Assembly: GCA_036403095.1 (NCBI GenBank)
Contig: DASWRQ010000119.1
Location: 1-64,000 of the forward strand
DNA: 64,000 bases
Reading direction: 5' to 3'
Source of the DNA: Kutzneria sp036403095
GTDB taxonomy: Bacteria > Actinomycetota > Actinomycetes > Mycobacteriales > Pseudonocardiaceae
Positions 9,630 to 17,531 of this stretch are shown one piece after another; within the stretch, counting starts at the first letter, position 1, and each line of letters opens with the position of its first letter. The position numbers and the translations under genes were made by a program. Under the pieces are notes generated by a model. The model was not told where the DNA came from, did no database searches, and was given only the letters and a program-made list of their open reading frames with translations.

Positions 9630-11060
9630 ATGCAGCAGCTCACCGGACTGGACGCCGCGTTCCTCGCACTGGAGACGACCAACTCCACCGGCCATGTCGG
9701 CGGTGTCTGCCTGCTCGATCCGAGTGACGCGCCGCGGCCGCTGGACCTGGCGCTGCTCACCGAGGTGCTGGGGCAGCGGCTGCCGCTCGTGCCGGTGCTG
9801 CGCCGCAAGCTGCTCGAGGTGCCGCTGGGTCTGGACCAGCCGTACTGGGTGGACGATCCCGAGTTCGACATCGAGTACCACATCCGCGAGGTGGCGCTGC
9901 CCAGCCCGGGCTCGCAGGCCCAGCTGACCGAGCAGCTGGCCCGGCTGCACGCCCGCCCGCTGGACCGGCGGCGGCCGCTGTGGGAGACGTACCTGATCAC
10001 CGGCCTGGCCGACGGGCTGGTCGCGGTGTACACCAAGGTGCACCACGCGGCCATCGACGGCGTGTCCGGGGCCGAGCTGCTGACCGTGCTGCTGGACCTC
10101 AAGCCGGAGGGGCGGAAACTGCCGCCGGCCAAGGAGTTCGTGCCGGCCAGGCCGCCGAACCCGGTGACCCTGATGGCCCGGGCGGCAGCCCGGCTGGCCT
10201 GGCGGCCGGTGCAGACCGTGCAGCTGGCCGGCGAGTTCGTGCGCAAGGTGCCGACGCTGGCGCCGCTGGTCAGCCCGCTGATCGGGGAGCTGCTGGGCCT
10301 CAACCGCGGCGACGGCAGCGTCATCCCGACGACGCTGGGGCTGGCGCCGAGCACCCCGTTCAACAAGAAGATCACCCCGCACCGCCGGGTGGCGTTCCGC
10401 AGCGTCAGCCTGGCCGACGTGAAGACGGTCAAGAACGCCTTCGGCACCTCGGTCAACGACGTGGTGATGGCCATGTCCGCCGGGGCGCTGCGGAAATGGC
10501 TCAGCGATCACGACGCGCTGCCGGCCAGCCCGCTGAACGCGATGATCCCGGTGTCGGTCCGCGACGAGTCGGCCAAGGGCAAGATGGGCAACCGGGTGTC
10601 GGCAATGCTGGCCGTGCTGCCGACCCAGCTGGACGACCCCGAGCAGCGGCTGGCCGTGGTGCACGAGGCGACGAAGATCGCCAAGACGCAGCAGGCGACG
10701 ATTCCGCAGGGGCTGGTCGACGACATCTCCGACTTCGCGCCGCCGGCGCTGACCGCGCGGGTGGCCCGGGTCGCCTTCGCCACCGGCATGATGCACCGGC
10801 TGCCGCCGTTCAACCTCTGCATCTCCAACGTGCCGGGGCCGAACGTGCCGGTGTACCTGGCCGGGGCGCGGATGCTGGCGCAGTATCCGATGTCGGTGAT
10901 CCTGGACGGGCAGGGCCTCAACATCACGCTGGTCGGCTATCTCGGCCAGCTGCACTTCGGGCTGGTGGCCTGCCGGGAGCTGGTGCCGGACATCGAGAAT
11001 CTGGCCACCTACCTGGTCGACGAGCTGAACCTGCTGCTCAAGGCGGCCGCCGCGCGGTAG
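9630..11060 (+). CDS. Wax ester synthase / diacylglycerol acyltransferase (WS/DGAT)
   Basis: About 476 aa, matching the usual 450-480 aa of the family. It esterifies acyl-CoA with diacylglycerol or fatty alcohol at the membrane or lipid-body surface. The catalytic HHxxxDG motif appears as HHAAIDG near residues 138-144; the conserved PLD block appears as RPLDRRRPLWE, the NDV block as GTSVNDVVMA, and the C-terminal block as NVPGPNVP. Start ATG 9630 is 8 bases after the hydrolase stop. Actinomycetes often carry many paralogues, so storage versus envelope lipid synthesis is open. Confidence 0.95.
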   Translation: MQQLTGLDAAFLALETTNSTGHVGGVCLLDPSDAPRPLDLALLTEVLGQRLPLVPVLRRKLLEVPLGLDQPYWVDDPEFDIEYHIREVALPSPGSQAQLTEQLARLHARPLDRRRPLWETYLITGLADGLVAVYTKVHHAAIDGVSGAELLTVLLDLKPEGRKLPPAKEFVPARPPNPVTLMARAAARLAWRPVQTVQLAGEFVRKVPTLAPLVSPLIGELLGLNRGDGSVIPTTLGLAPSTPFNKKITPHRRVAFRSVSLADVKTVKNAFGTSVNDVVMAMSAGALRKWLSDHDALPASPLNAMIPVSVRDESAKGKMGNRVSAMLAVLPTQLDDPEQRLAVVHEATKIAKTQQATIPQGLVDDISDFAPPALTARVARVAFATGMMHRLPPFNLCISNVPGPNVPVYLAGARMLAQYPMSVILDGQGLNITLVGYLGQLHFGLVACRELVPDIENLATYLVDELNLLLKAAAAR

Positions 11061-11095
11061 TTCCGCCGGCGTCGCGTGGGTCACTACGCAGGTGC

Positions 11096-11124
11096 TTGAC
11101 GTACCACGCACTCCGGGGTTTACT
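11096..11124 (+). promoter_or_regulatory. Candidate promoter of the XRE/HbhA-like pair
   Basis: TTGACG (11096-11101), 17 bases, then TTTACT (11119-11124). Just downstream lies ATCAGGTTGAT (short dyad ATCA-ggt-TGAT), a possible operator, perhaps for the XRE protein itself. Confidence 0.4.
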
Positions 11125-11165
11125 TGTGTCATCAGGTTGATACACCCGGACGAGGGAGGTCGGAG

Positions 11166-11525
11166 ATGGCGGAACAGCACAGCGAAGCCCTCTCCGACCT
11201 CGGCAAGTACATCCGGGCGCAGCGCGAGGTCGCTCGCCTCTCGCTGCGCCACCTCGCCCGGGTCACCAACGTGTCCGACTCCTACCTGAGCCAGGTCGAG
11301 CGGGGTCTGTACCGCCCGTCGGCCGAGGTGCTCAAGTCGATCGCCGAAGGTCTCGGCATCTCCGCCGACGACCTGTTCCGCCGGCTCGGCTGGCTCGACC
11401 AGGACGGCGGCGAGACCGCGTCCGAGCCGAGCGTGCTGGCCGCCATCGCCGCCGACGAGCGCCTGAGCCCGGCTCAGAAATCCGCGCTCGCGCAGACCTA
11501 CCAGGCCATGGTCGGCGACAGCTGA
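11166..11525 (+). CDS. XRE-family HTH regulator (Rv0474-like)
   Basis: 119 aa. Helix-turn-helix about residues 10-65 (LGKYIRAQREVARLSLRHLA, then NVSDSYLSQVERGLYRPSAE), followed by a short acidic C-terminus. ATG 11166 is preceded by GGAGGTCGGAG; the longer frame adds unrelated residues. The gene after it encodes a 97-aa HbhA-like protein; in mycobacteria an XRE gene (Rv0474) sits directly before hbhA (Rv0475), so gene order supports the call. I infer it controls its neighbour and itself. Confidence 0.88.
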   Translation: MAEQHSEALSDLGKYIRAQREVARLSLRHLARVTNVSDSYLSQVERGLYRPSAEVLKSIAEGLGISADDLFRRLGWLDQDGGETASEPSVLAAIAADERLSPAQKSALAQTYQAMVGDS

Positions 11526-11598
11526 TTCTGCTTTCCCCTTTGCGGCATGGCTTTGCCCTGCCCTCATCACGTCACCCAGCACCGAGGAGAAGACTGCC

Positions 11599-11892
11599 AT
11601 GACCACGTACACCGAGATGACCCAGCAGTTCGGCGACCAGTACGTCGCCGCCGTCAAGCGCACCGGCGACGCCGTCGCCGACGGTGTCAGCCGCCTGACC
11701 TCGCGGCTCGACGTGAGCAAGGTGCCGTTCGTGGACGACATCGCCAAGACCGTCACCGCCTTCGGCGCCACCCTGCCGCAGCCGTCCGACATCGTCGAGG
11801 CCAACTTCGCCCTGGCCGAGCGGGTTCTCGTCGCGCAGCGCGACTTCGCCACCCGCGTGCTGGGCAACGTGGAGACGAAGACCGCCGGCTGA
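11599..11892 (+). CDS. Small helical protein resembling the N-terminal domain of HbhA
   Basis: 97 aa, predicted almost wholly alpha-helical, starting with MTTYTEMTQQFGDQYVAAV. Composition and position after an XRE gene resemble the helical part of mycobacterial HbhA, a surface/lipid-associated protein. HbhA proper is about 200 aa and ends in a Lys/Ala/Pro-rich heparin-binding tail; that tail is absent here (end: NVETKTAG), so adhesin activity should not be assumed. A phasin-like or lipid-associated role is an alternative. Good ribosome site GAGGAGA before ATG 11599. Confidence 0.65.
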   Translation: MTTYTEMTQQFGDQYVAAVKRTGDAVADGVSRLTSRLDVSKVPFVDDIAKTVTAFGATLPQPSDIVEANFALAERVLVAQRDFATRVLGNVETKTAG

Positions 11893-11919
11893 GTTCAGCA
11901 CCCTTCCCGTTCGCCACGT

Positions 11920-11958
11920 GAGTGGCTCATTTCGGCTCCAGCGCCACCTGAGCCACTC
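11920..11958 (+). terminator. Hairpin after the HbhA-like gene
   Basis: GAGTGGCTCA (11920-11929) pairs perfectly with TGAGCCACTC (11949-11958) across a 19-base loop, 27 bases after the HbhA-like stop. Likely intrinsic terminator without U-tract. Confidence 0.5.
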
Positions 11959-12049
11959 GGGTACCGCGGATCAAGCGGCACCACCGGACCACCCTGTCCG
12001 GTTTTCCGAGGGCCGCCGGTCCACCCCGGCCGCATGCGGGTGGTCCTGG

Positions 12050-12078
12050 TTGACACCCCCGAACCTTGCTCCTAGCCT
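12050..12078 (+). promoter_or_regulatory. Promoter of the LacI-controlled carbohydrate operon
   Basis: TTGACA (12050-12055), exactly 17 bases, TAGCCT (12073-12078): one of the best matches to a housekeeping sigma promoter in the window. Transcription would begin within or just before the palindrome at 12085, placing that site correctly for a repressor. Confidence 0.65.
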
Positions 12079-12084
12079 CCCCCG

Positions 12085-12100
12085 TAGAAAGGCTTTTCTA
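12085..12100 (+). promoter_or_regulatory. LacI-type operator
   Basis: TAGAAAGGCTTTTCTA pairs at 7 of 8 symmetric positions and has the GAAA...TTTC half-sites common in LacI/GalR operators. It sits between the -10 and a GGGAGGTGG ribosome site. The cognate repressor is probably the LacI gene at 15143 in the same operon. Confidence 0.6.
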
Positions 12101-12114
12101 TCGGGAGGTGGCGC

Positions 12115-13266
12115 GTGGCGCGGAGGACCGTCGGGGTGGCCATGAACGGGGTTACCGGACGGATGGGCTACAACCAGCATCTGCTCCGCTCCGTGCTGGC
12201 CATCCGCGACCAGGGCGGCCTGACCACGGCCGACGGCACGGTGATCTGGCCGGAGCCGGTGCTGATCGGCCGCAACGAGGACCGGATCCGGGCGATCGCC
12301 GAGCGGCACGGCCTCGAGCGCTGGACGACCGACGTGGCCAAGGCGCTGGCCGAGCCGGACGTGGAGATCTACTTCGATGCCCAGGTGACCTCGGCCCGCA
12401 CAGCCGGTGTGCTGGCGGCCGTCGAGGCCGGCAAGCACATCTACTGCGAGAAGCCGACGGCGGAGTCCCTGGACGACGCGCTGGACCTGGCCAGGCAGGC
12501 CGCCGCAGCGGGCGTGAAAACCGGTGTGGTGCAAGACAAACTGTTCCTGCCGGGCCTGCGCAAGCTCAAGCGGCTGGTCGACGGCGGCTTCTTCGGCCGC
12601 GTGCTGTCGGTGCGCGGCGAGTTCGGCTACTGGGTGTTCGAGGGCGACTGGCAGCCGGCGCAGCGCCCGTCCTGGAACTACCAGGCCGAGCAGGGCGGCG
12701 GCATCGTGCTCGACATGTTCTGCCACTGGCAGTACGTCTTACGCGACATCTTCGGCCCGGTCCGCAGCGTGCAAGCGCTTACCGCGACCCACATCCCCGA
12801 ACGGGTCGACGAGCGCGGCACGCCCTACGCGGCCACCGCCGACGACGCCGCGTACGGGATTTTCGAGTTGGACAACGGAATCGTGGCCCAGATCAACTCC
12901 TCCTGGGCGACCAGGGTGAACCGCGACGAGCTCGTCGAGTTCCATGTGGACGGAACCGAGGGCAGCGCCGTCGCCGGGCTGCGGCACTGCCGCGTGCAAC
13001 ACCGTTCCATCACGCCGAAAGCGGTGTGGAACCCCGACCTGCCGTCCCCGGTGGACTTCCGCGCGCAGTGGCAGGAGGTCCCGGACAACCGGGAGTTCGA
13101 CAACGGCTTCAAGGAGCAGTGGGAGCTCTTCCTGCGGCACGTGGTGCTGGACGAGCCGTGGAGCTGGGACCTGCTGGCCGGCGCGCGCGGCGTGCAACTG
13201 GCCGAGCTGGGCCTGAAGTCCGCCGCGGAGGGGCGCCGCATCGCAGTGCCGGAGCTGACCCTGTGA
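12115..13266 (+). CDS. Gfo/Idh/MocA-family NAD(P)-dependent oxidoreductase
   Basis: 383 aa. N-terminal Rossmann region (VGVAMNGVTGRMGYNQH), the catalytic-site EKP motif (IYCEKPTAES) typical of the family, then a C-terminal alpha/beta domain with a conserved GGGIVLDMFCHWQY segment carrying the usual catalytic His. Such enzymes oxidise or reduce sugars and cyclitols at a ring carbon. GTG 12115 follows GGGAGGTGG. It is the first gene of a four-gene operon and overlaps the next gene (GTGA). With a DUF993 protein, a sugar isomerase and LacI, it probably acts in catabolism of an unusual sugar or inositol. Confidence 0.93.
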   Translation: MARRTVGVAMNGVTGRMGYNQHLLRSVLAIRDQGGLTTADGTVIWPEPVLIGRNEDRIRAIAERHGLERWTTDVAKALAEPDVEIYFDAQVTSARTAGVLAAVEAGKHIYCEKPTAESLDDALDLARQAAAAGVKTGVVQDKLFLPGLRKLKRLVDGGFFGRVLSVRGEFGYWVFEGDWQPAQRPSWNYQAEQGGGIVLDMFCHWQYVLRDIFGPVRSVQALTATHIPERVDERGTPYAATADDAAYGIFELDNGIVAQINSSWATRVNRDELVEFHVDGTEGSAVAGLRHCRVQHRSITPKAVWNPDLPSPVDFRAQWQEVPDNREFDNGFKEQWELFLRHVVLDEPWSWDLLAGARGVQLAELGLKSAAEGRRIAVPELTL

Positions 13267-14291
13267 AGAGCCGGATCATCTTCGCCGCCGCGCACGTCGT
13301 CGCCGACCCCGACGACAACACCAAGGTGGACTGGGACGCCACGCTCGCCTTCCGCCGCCACCTCTGGCGCATGGGCCTGGGCGTGGCCGAGGCGATGGAC
13401 ACCGCGCAGCGGGGTATGGGCCTGGACTGGTCGACAGCGGCCGAGCTGATCAGGCGCGGCGCCGCCGAGGCCGACGCCGAAGGCGGCCTGATCGCCTGCG
13501 GCGCCGGCACCGACCAGCTGACTGATCCACCGTCCACTCTGGACGAGGTGATCGCGGCGTACACCGAGCAGCTGTCGGTGGTGGAAGGCGCCGGGGCGCA
13601 ACCGATCCTGATGGCCAGCCGGCAGCTTGCCGCGCTGGCCCGGGACGCCGACGACTACCACGAGGTGTACGGCCGGCTGCTCGGTCAGCTCTCGGACAAG
13701 GCGATCCTGCACTGGCTGGGCCCGATGTTCGACCCGGCGCTGACCGGCTACTGGGGCAGCGAGGACCTGGACAAGGCCACCGAGACGTTCCTGTCGGTGA
13801 TCGAGGCCAACGCCGAGCGCATCGACGGCGTGAAGATCTCGTTGCTGGACGCCGACCGCGAGATCCAGCTGCGCCGCCGGCTGCCCAAGGGCGTGCGCTG
13901 CTACACGGGTGACGACTTCAACTACCCCAGGCTGATCGCCGGCGACGAGCACGGCCACAGCGACGCCCTGCTCGGCATCTTCGACCCGCTGGCCGTCGTG
14001 GCCGAGCGGGCGCTGTGCCGGCTCGACTACGGCGACACCGAGGGCTTCCTGTCCACATTGGAGCCGACGGTTCCGTTGGCCCGGCACGTCTTCGAGCCGC
14101 CGACCCGGTTCTACAAGACGGGCGTGGTGTTCCTGGCCTGGCTCGGCGGCCACCAGGACCACTTCAGCATGATCGGCGGCCTCGAGACCGCGCGGTCCCG
14201 CGAACACCTGCTGCGCTGCTACGAGCTGGCGGCCGAGCTGGACCTGTTCCTCGACCCGGAGTTGGCGGCGAGCCGGGTGGCGCTCCTATGA
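13263..14291 (+). CDS. DUF993-family protein (dihydrodipicolinate-synthase-like)
   Basis: 342 aa from GTG 13263 overlapping the upstream stop. The whole protein resembles DUF993, a TIM-barrel family related to dihydrodipicolinate synthase/aldolase enzymes that sits beside sugar dehydrogenases and isomerases in actinobacteria. Visible pieces: IIFAAAHVVADP at the N-terminus, RRGAAEADAEGG, a central DGVKISLLDA segment with a Lys in the position expected for a Schiff-base Lys, and YTGDDFNYPRLI. A class I aldolase or lyase role on the product of the neighbouring dehydrogenase is inference. The stop overlaps the isomerase start (ATGA). Confidence 0.8.
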   Translation: MKSRIIFAAAHVVADPDDNTKVDWDATLAFRRHLWRMGLGVAEAMDTAQRGMGLDWSTAAELIRRGAAEADAEGGLIACGAGTDQLTDPPSTLDEVIAAYTEQLSVVEGAGAQPILMASRQLAALARDADDYHEVYGRLLGQLSDKAILHWLGPMFDPALTGYWGSEDLDKATETFLSVIEANAERIDGVKISLLDADREIQLRRRLPKGVRCYTGDDFNYPRLIAGDEHGHSDALLGIFDPLAVVAERALCRLDYGDTEGFLSTLEPTVPLARHVFEPPTRFYKTGVVFLAWLGGHQDHFSMIGGLETARSREHLLRCYELAAELDLFLDPELAASRVALL

Positions 14292-15118
14292 GCGACCTGG
14301 CCCGGCTGAGCATCAACAGCGAGACGATCAAGCAGTGGTCGTTGGAGGAGCTGGTCGCCGGCTGTGTCGACGCCGGCGTGCCGGGCGTCGCGCCTTGGCG
14401 GGAGCCGGTCGAGGCGTACGGGCCGGCCAAGGCCGCGCGGCTGTTGCGGGACGCCGGGCTGACGGTCACGAGCCTGTGTCGTGGCGGTTTCTACACCGCG
14501 GCCGAGCCCACCGAGCGCAAGCAGGCCCTGGACGACAACCGTCGGGCGATCGACGAGGCAGCTGAACTGAACAGTCCAGTACTGGTGCTCGTCTCCGGCG
14601 GTCTCGGCCACCAGGACCGGGACCTCAAAGGCGCGCGCGCGAGGGTGGCCGACGCGCTGGCCGAGCTCGCGCCGTACGCCGGCGAACGCCAGGTCACGCT
14701 GGCCATCGAGCCGCTGCACCCGATGTTCTGCTCCGACCGCTGCGTGGTCTCGACCCTCCAGCAGGCCCTCGACCTGGCCCGACCGTTCCCGAAGGAGCAG
14801 GTCGGCGTGGTCGTGGACACCTATCACTGCTGGTGGGAGCCCGACCTGGAGGCGCAGATCGACCGGCTCGGCGCGGCCGGCCGCATCGCGCTGTTCCAGG
14901 TCGCGGACTGGATCACCCCGCTGCCCGAGGGCGTGCTGCTGGGCCGGGGCCAGCTCGGCGACGGCCACGTCCCGCTGCGGGAGATCCGGCAGATGATCGA
15001 CGCCACCGGCCACGACGGGCCGGTCGAGGTGGAGATATTCAACGCCGACATGAGGAAACGCAACGGGGCCGAGGTGCTTGCCGAGGTCGTTCGGCGCTAC
15101 CGTGATCACCTGGTCTGA
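14288..15118 (+). CDS. Sugar phosphate isomerase/epimerase family (AP-endonuclease-2 barrel)
   Basis: 276 aa TIM barrel of the xylose-isomerase-like superfamily, which includes inosose dehydratase and hydroxypyruvate isomerase. Metal-ligand regions: a Glu in AIEPLHPMF, Asp/His in VVDTYHCWWEPD, and Glu in VEVEIFNAD near the end. Start ATG 14288 overlaps the DUF993 stop. Its place in the operon suggests it interconverts keto and aldo forms of the pathway sugar; the substrate is not deducible. The LacI gene starts 24 bases after its stop. Confidence 0.88.
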   Translation: MSDLARLSINSETIKQWSLEELVAGCVDAGVPGVAPWREPVEAYGPAKAARLLRDAGLTVTSLCRGGFYTAAEPTERKQALDDNRRAIDEAAELNSPVLVLVSGGLGHQDRDLKGARARVADALAELAPYAGERQVTLAIEPLHPMFCSDRCVVSTLQQALDLARPFPKEQVGVVVDTYHCWWEPDLEAQIDRLGAAGRIALFQVADWITPLPEGVLLGRGQLGDGHVPLREIRQMIDATGHDGPVEVEIFNADMRKRNGAEVLAEVVRRYRDHLV

Positions 15119-15142
15119 ACGGGACGAATCCGGGGGTTCCAG

Positions 15143-16171
15143 ATGCCCGTCACGCTGGTCGAGGTGGCCGCCCGCGCCGGCGTGTCGCCGGCCACGGTGT
15201 CCCGTGTGCTCAACGGCAACTACCCGGTCGCGGAGAGCACGCGGCAGCGGGTCGAGGAGGCCGTGCGCGAGCTGGACTACGTGGTCAACGCGCACGCCCG
15301 GGCCCTGCTGCATGCCACCAGCGGCATCGTCGGCGTGGTGCTCAACGACGCGTCCGACCCGTTCTTCGCCGGCATCGCCCGGGGCATCCAGGGCGCGGCC
15401 GCCGAGACCAGCCGGCTGTCGGTGATCTGCAACTCCGAGGGCGACCCCGAGCAGGAGTTCGCCTTCCTGGACCTGCTGCGCGGGCACCGGGCCGATGCCG
15501 TGATCCTGGTCGGCGCGGCGCCGGAGGACGAGGAGTACCGGGCCGCCGCGACCGCGCGGGCCAAGGGCCTGCGCAGCAGCGGCACACGGCTCGTGCTGTG
15601 CGGCCGCCCCTCCCCCGGCGACGACGCGCCCGGCGACGTGGTGACCATCGACAACGAGGCCGGCTCTACCGCCATCACCCGGCACCTCGTCGAGCTGGGC
15701 CATCGGCGGATCGCCTACGTCACCGGTCCCGACGGCCGCAGCACCACCACCGCCCGGCTGGCCGGTTTCCGGGCCGCGCTGGCCGAGGCCGGCATGGCCG
15801 TTGACGAGAACCTGGTCGTGCACGGCGACTTCAGCCGCCAGGCCGGCCGCGAGGCGGTGGAGCGCCTGCTCGCCGCCGGCCGCGACTTCACCGCCGTGCT
15901 GGCGGCCAACGACCTCGTCGCCGCCGGCGCCGTCAGCGCGCTGCGCGCCGCCGGCCGCCGCATCCCCGAGGACGTCTCGGTCGCCGGCTACGACAACCTG
16001 CCCACCGCCGTCGACGTGTGGCCCAACCTCACCACCGTGCACGTGCCGCTGGAGGAGATCGGGCGCAAGGCCGTCGAGCTGGCCTTCGGCCCGGCCGACT
16101 CGCGGGCCGTGGTCACGATTCCGACTGAGCTGCTTGTTCGAGACTCGACGGCCGCGCCAGCAGCAGGCTGA
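15143..16171 (+). CDS. LacI-family transcriptional regulator
   Basis: 342 aa: N-terminal LacI HTH (VTLVEVAARAGVSPATVSRV, hinge helix in VARALLH region near 45-60) and a periplasmic-binding-protein-like effector domain (GIVGVVLNDASDPFFAGIA onward). It is the last gene of the sugar operon and probably binds the TAGAAA...TTTCTA dyad at 12085, giving autoregulation. The effector is presumably the pathway sugar. Its last 59 bases overlap the 3' end of the opposite-strand ltrA gene, an unusually deep tail-to-tail overlap. Confidence 0.95.
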   Translation: MPVTLVEVAARAGVSPATVSRVLNGNYPVAESTRQRVEEAVRELDYVVNAHARALLHATSGIVGVVLNDASDPFFAGIARGIQGAAAETSRLSVICNSEGDPEQEFAFLDLLRGHRADAVILVGAAPEDEEYRAAATARAKGLRSSGTRLVLCGRPSPGDDAPGDVVTIDNEAGSTAITRHLVELGHRRIAYVTGPDGRSTTTARLAGFRAALAEAGMAVDENLVVHGDFSRQAGREAVERLLAAGRDFTAVLAANDLVAAGAVSALRAAGRRIPEDVSVAGYDNLPTAVDVWPNLTTVHVPLEEIGRKAVELAFGPADSRAVVTIPTELLVRDSTAAPAAG

Positions 16172-17243
16172 ACACCACCAGCAGCACGACCATCACCGCC
16201 GTGGCCGGCACCGTCCATGGTGTCAGCGGCGTGAGCAGGATCAGCACCGCCGCCGCCAGGTGCACGGCGTCGAGCACGTGTTCCCCACGCGGCCGCACCT
16301 GCAACGCCCAGGCACTGAGCACGTAGACGGCCACCGGCACGGCGATGGCCCAGCCGATGTGGTCGTGGACCTGCACCGCCTCCTCCAGCCCGGCGCCGAC
16401 GGCCGCCGCCGAGGCGAAGACCAGGTAATGGCTGTAGCCCCAGATGATCGAGGTGCGCAGCGAGGTCAGCACGTAGTGCGTGGGCCGGTCGAAGTACAGC
16501 CACCACATGCCGAACACGATCAGCAGCCCGCTGGCGGCCAGCGTGGCCAGGCCGCCGACGCCGGTGCCCGAGTCCAGCGCCGCCTGGGTGGCCGTGGTCG
16601 CCGCCAGCACCGACTCGCCCAGCACGATCAACGTGAACAGGCTGTACCGCTCGGTGATGTGGTGCGGGTGCCAGCTGGTCGGTTCCGTGTGCTCGGCCCA
16701 GATCGGCACGCACATCTCCAGCACGACGAACACCGCGAACATCCACACCGGCAGCAGCGGCAGGCACACCCACAGCAGCTGCAGCACGAAGATGCCGCCG
16801 GCGTAGCGCAGCGCCGTCCGGCGGCGTTCGGGATCGGACTTGGCGGCGCGCAGCCACTGGCTGACCATCGCCAACCGCATCACCACGTAGCCGGCGATCA
16901 CGATCCGGAAGTCGTCGTCGAACGCCCGCGGCACGCCGGCCGCCATGATCAGCACGCCGGTGATCTGCACCAGCGTGGTCGCCCGGTAGACGCCGTCGTC
17001 GGTGTCGTAGGCGGTGGCGAACCAGGTGAAGTTCATCCAGGCCCACCAGATGCCGAAGAAGATCATCACGTAGTGCAGCACCCCGGCGGACGGGTGCTCG
17101 CTGCCCAGCGCGTGGTGCAGCTGCGCCGCCGCCTGCGAGACGGCGACCACGAAACACAGGTCGAAGAACAGCTCCAGCGGCGTCGACACCCGGTGCACCT
17201 CGTGCATGCCGCGGGGTCGCATCTGCCGGTACCACGTAGTCAC
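16113..17243 (-). CDS. ltrA: Low temperature requirement protein A (LtrA) family membrane protein
   Basis: 376 aa from GTG 17243 with about ten predicted membrane helices. The family signature STPLELFFDLCFVVAV occurs at the N-terminus and an FTLIVLGESVLA-type block in the middle. LtrA was named for a Listeria cold-growth gene; its biochemical function is unknown. I prefer GTG 17243 over the longer frame from 17399 because the family start is about 20 residues before PLELFFDL and the longer N-terminus is Arg/Pro-rich. The 3' end runs 59 bases into the lacI gene on the other strand. Confidence 0.88.
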   Translation of the reverse strand: MTTWYRQMRPRGMHEVHRVSTPLELFFDLCFVVAVSQAAAQLHHALGSEHPSAGVLHYVMIFFGIWWAWMNFTWFATAYDTDDGVYRATTLVQITGVLIMAAGVPRAFDDDFRIVIAGYVVMRLAMVSQWLRAAKSDPERRRTALRYAGGIFVLQLLWVCLPLLPVWMFAVFVVLEMCVPIWAEHTEPTSWHPHHITERYSLFTLIVLGESVLAATTATQAALDSGTGVGGLATLAASGLLIVFGMWWLYFDRPTHYVLTSLRTSIIWGYSHYLVFASAAAVGAGLEEAVQVHDHIGWAIAVPVAVYVLSAWALQVRPRGEHVLDAVHLAAAVLILLTPLTPWTVPATAVMVVLLVVFSLLLARPSSLEQAAQSES

Positions 17244-17518
17244 GTCGCATACTCTCGCCCACCAGTGGCGATTCCCGCTCGGCGACCCACCCAACGGGGT
17301 TTGGCCGGCGCTGGGCGCGGGGATCGCGGAACTGCGGCGGCGCATGGGCCGTTCGAGGCGGCGCGCCTTGACCACATCTTGGGCAAGCTGGGACTTCACG
17401 TCGCTTGTGGATCACGTCGCGCGGCACATCGTAGTCCTGGCGCGGCGGGACCGCAGCGCCTGAGGCAAGTCCGGGCAGATCTGGCCGCCTGACCGGTCTT
17501 CCGGGCCGGTGGCCGGGT

Positions 17519-17524
17519 TAGCGT
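17519..17524 (+). promoter_or_regulatory. -10 hexamer of the double glycosyltransferase gene
   Basis: TAGCGT lies 7 nt before ATG 17532. With no ribosome site visible, the gene is probably leaderless; this supports ATG 17532 as start. Confidence 0.4.
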
Positions 17525-17531
17525 CAGATGT

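Noticed and set aside
9393..11867. 824-codon minus-strand open frame
   Set aside because: Antisense to the hydrolase, WS/DGAT and XRE genes. Long open antisense frames are expected at this GC content.
12066..13262. Upstream extension of the DUF993 frame
   Set aside because: It overlaps the whole Gfo/Idh gene in another frame. GTG 13263 at the GTGA junction is the sensible start.
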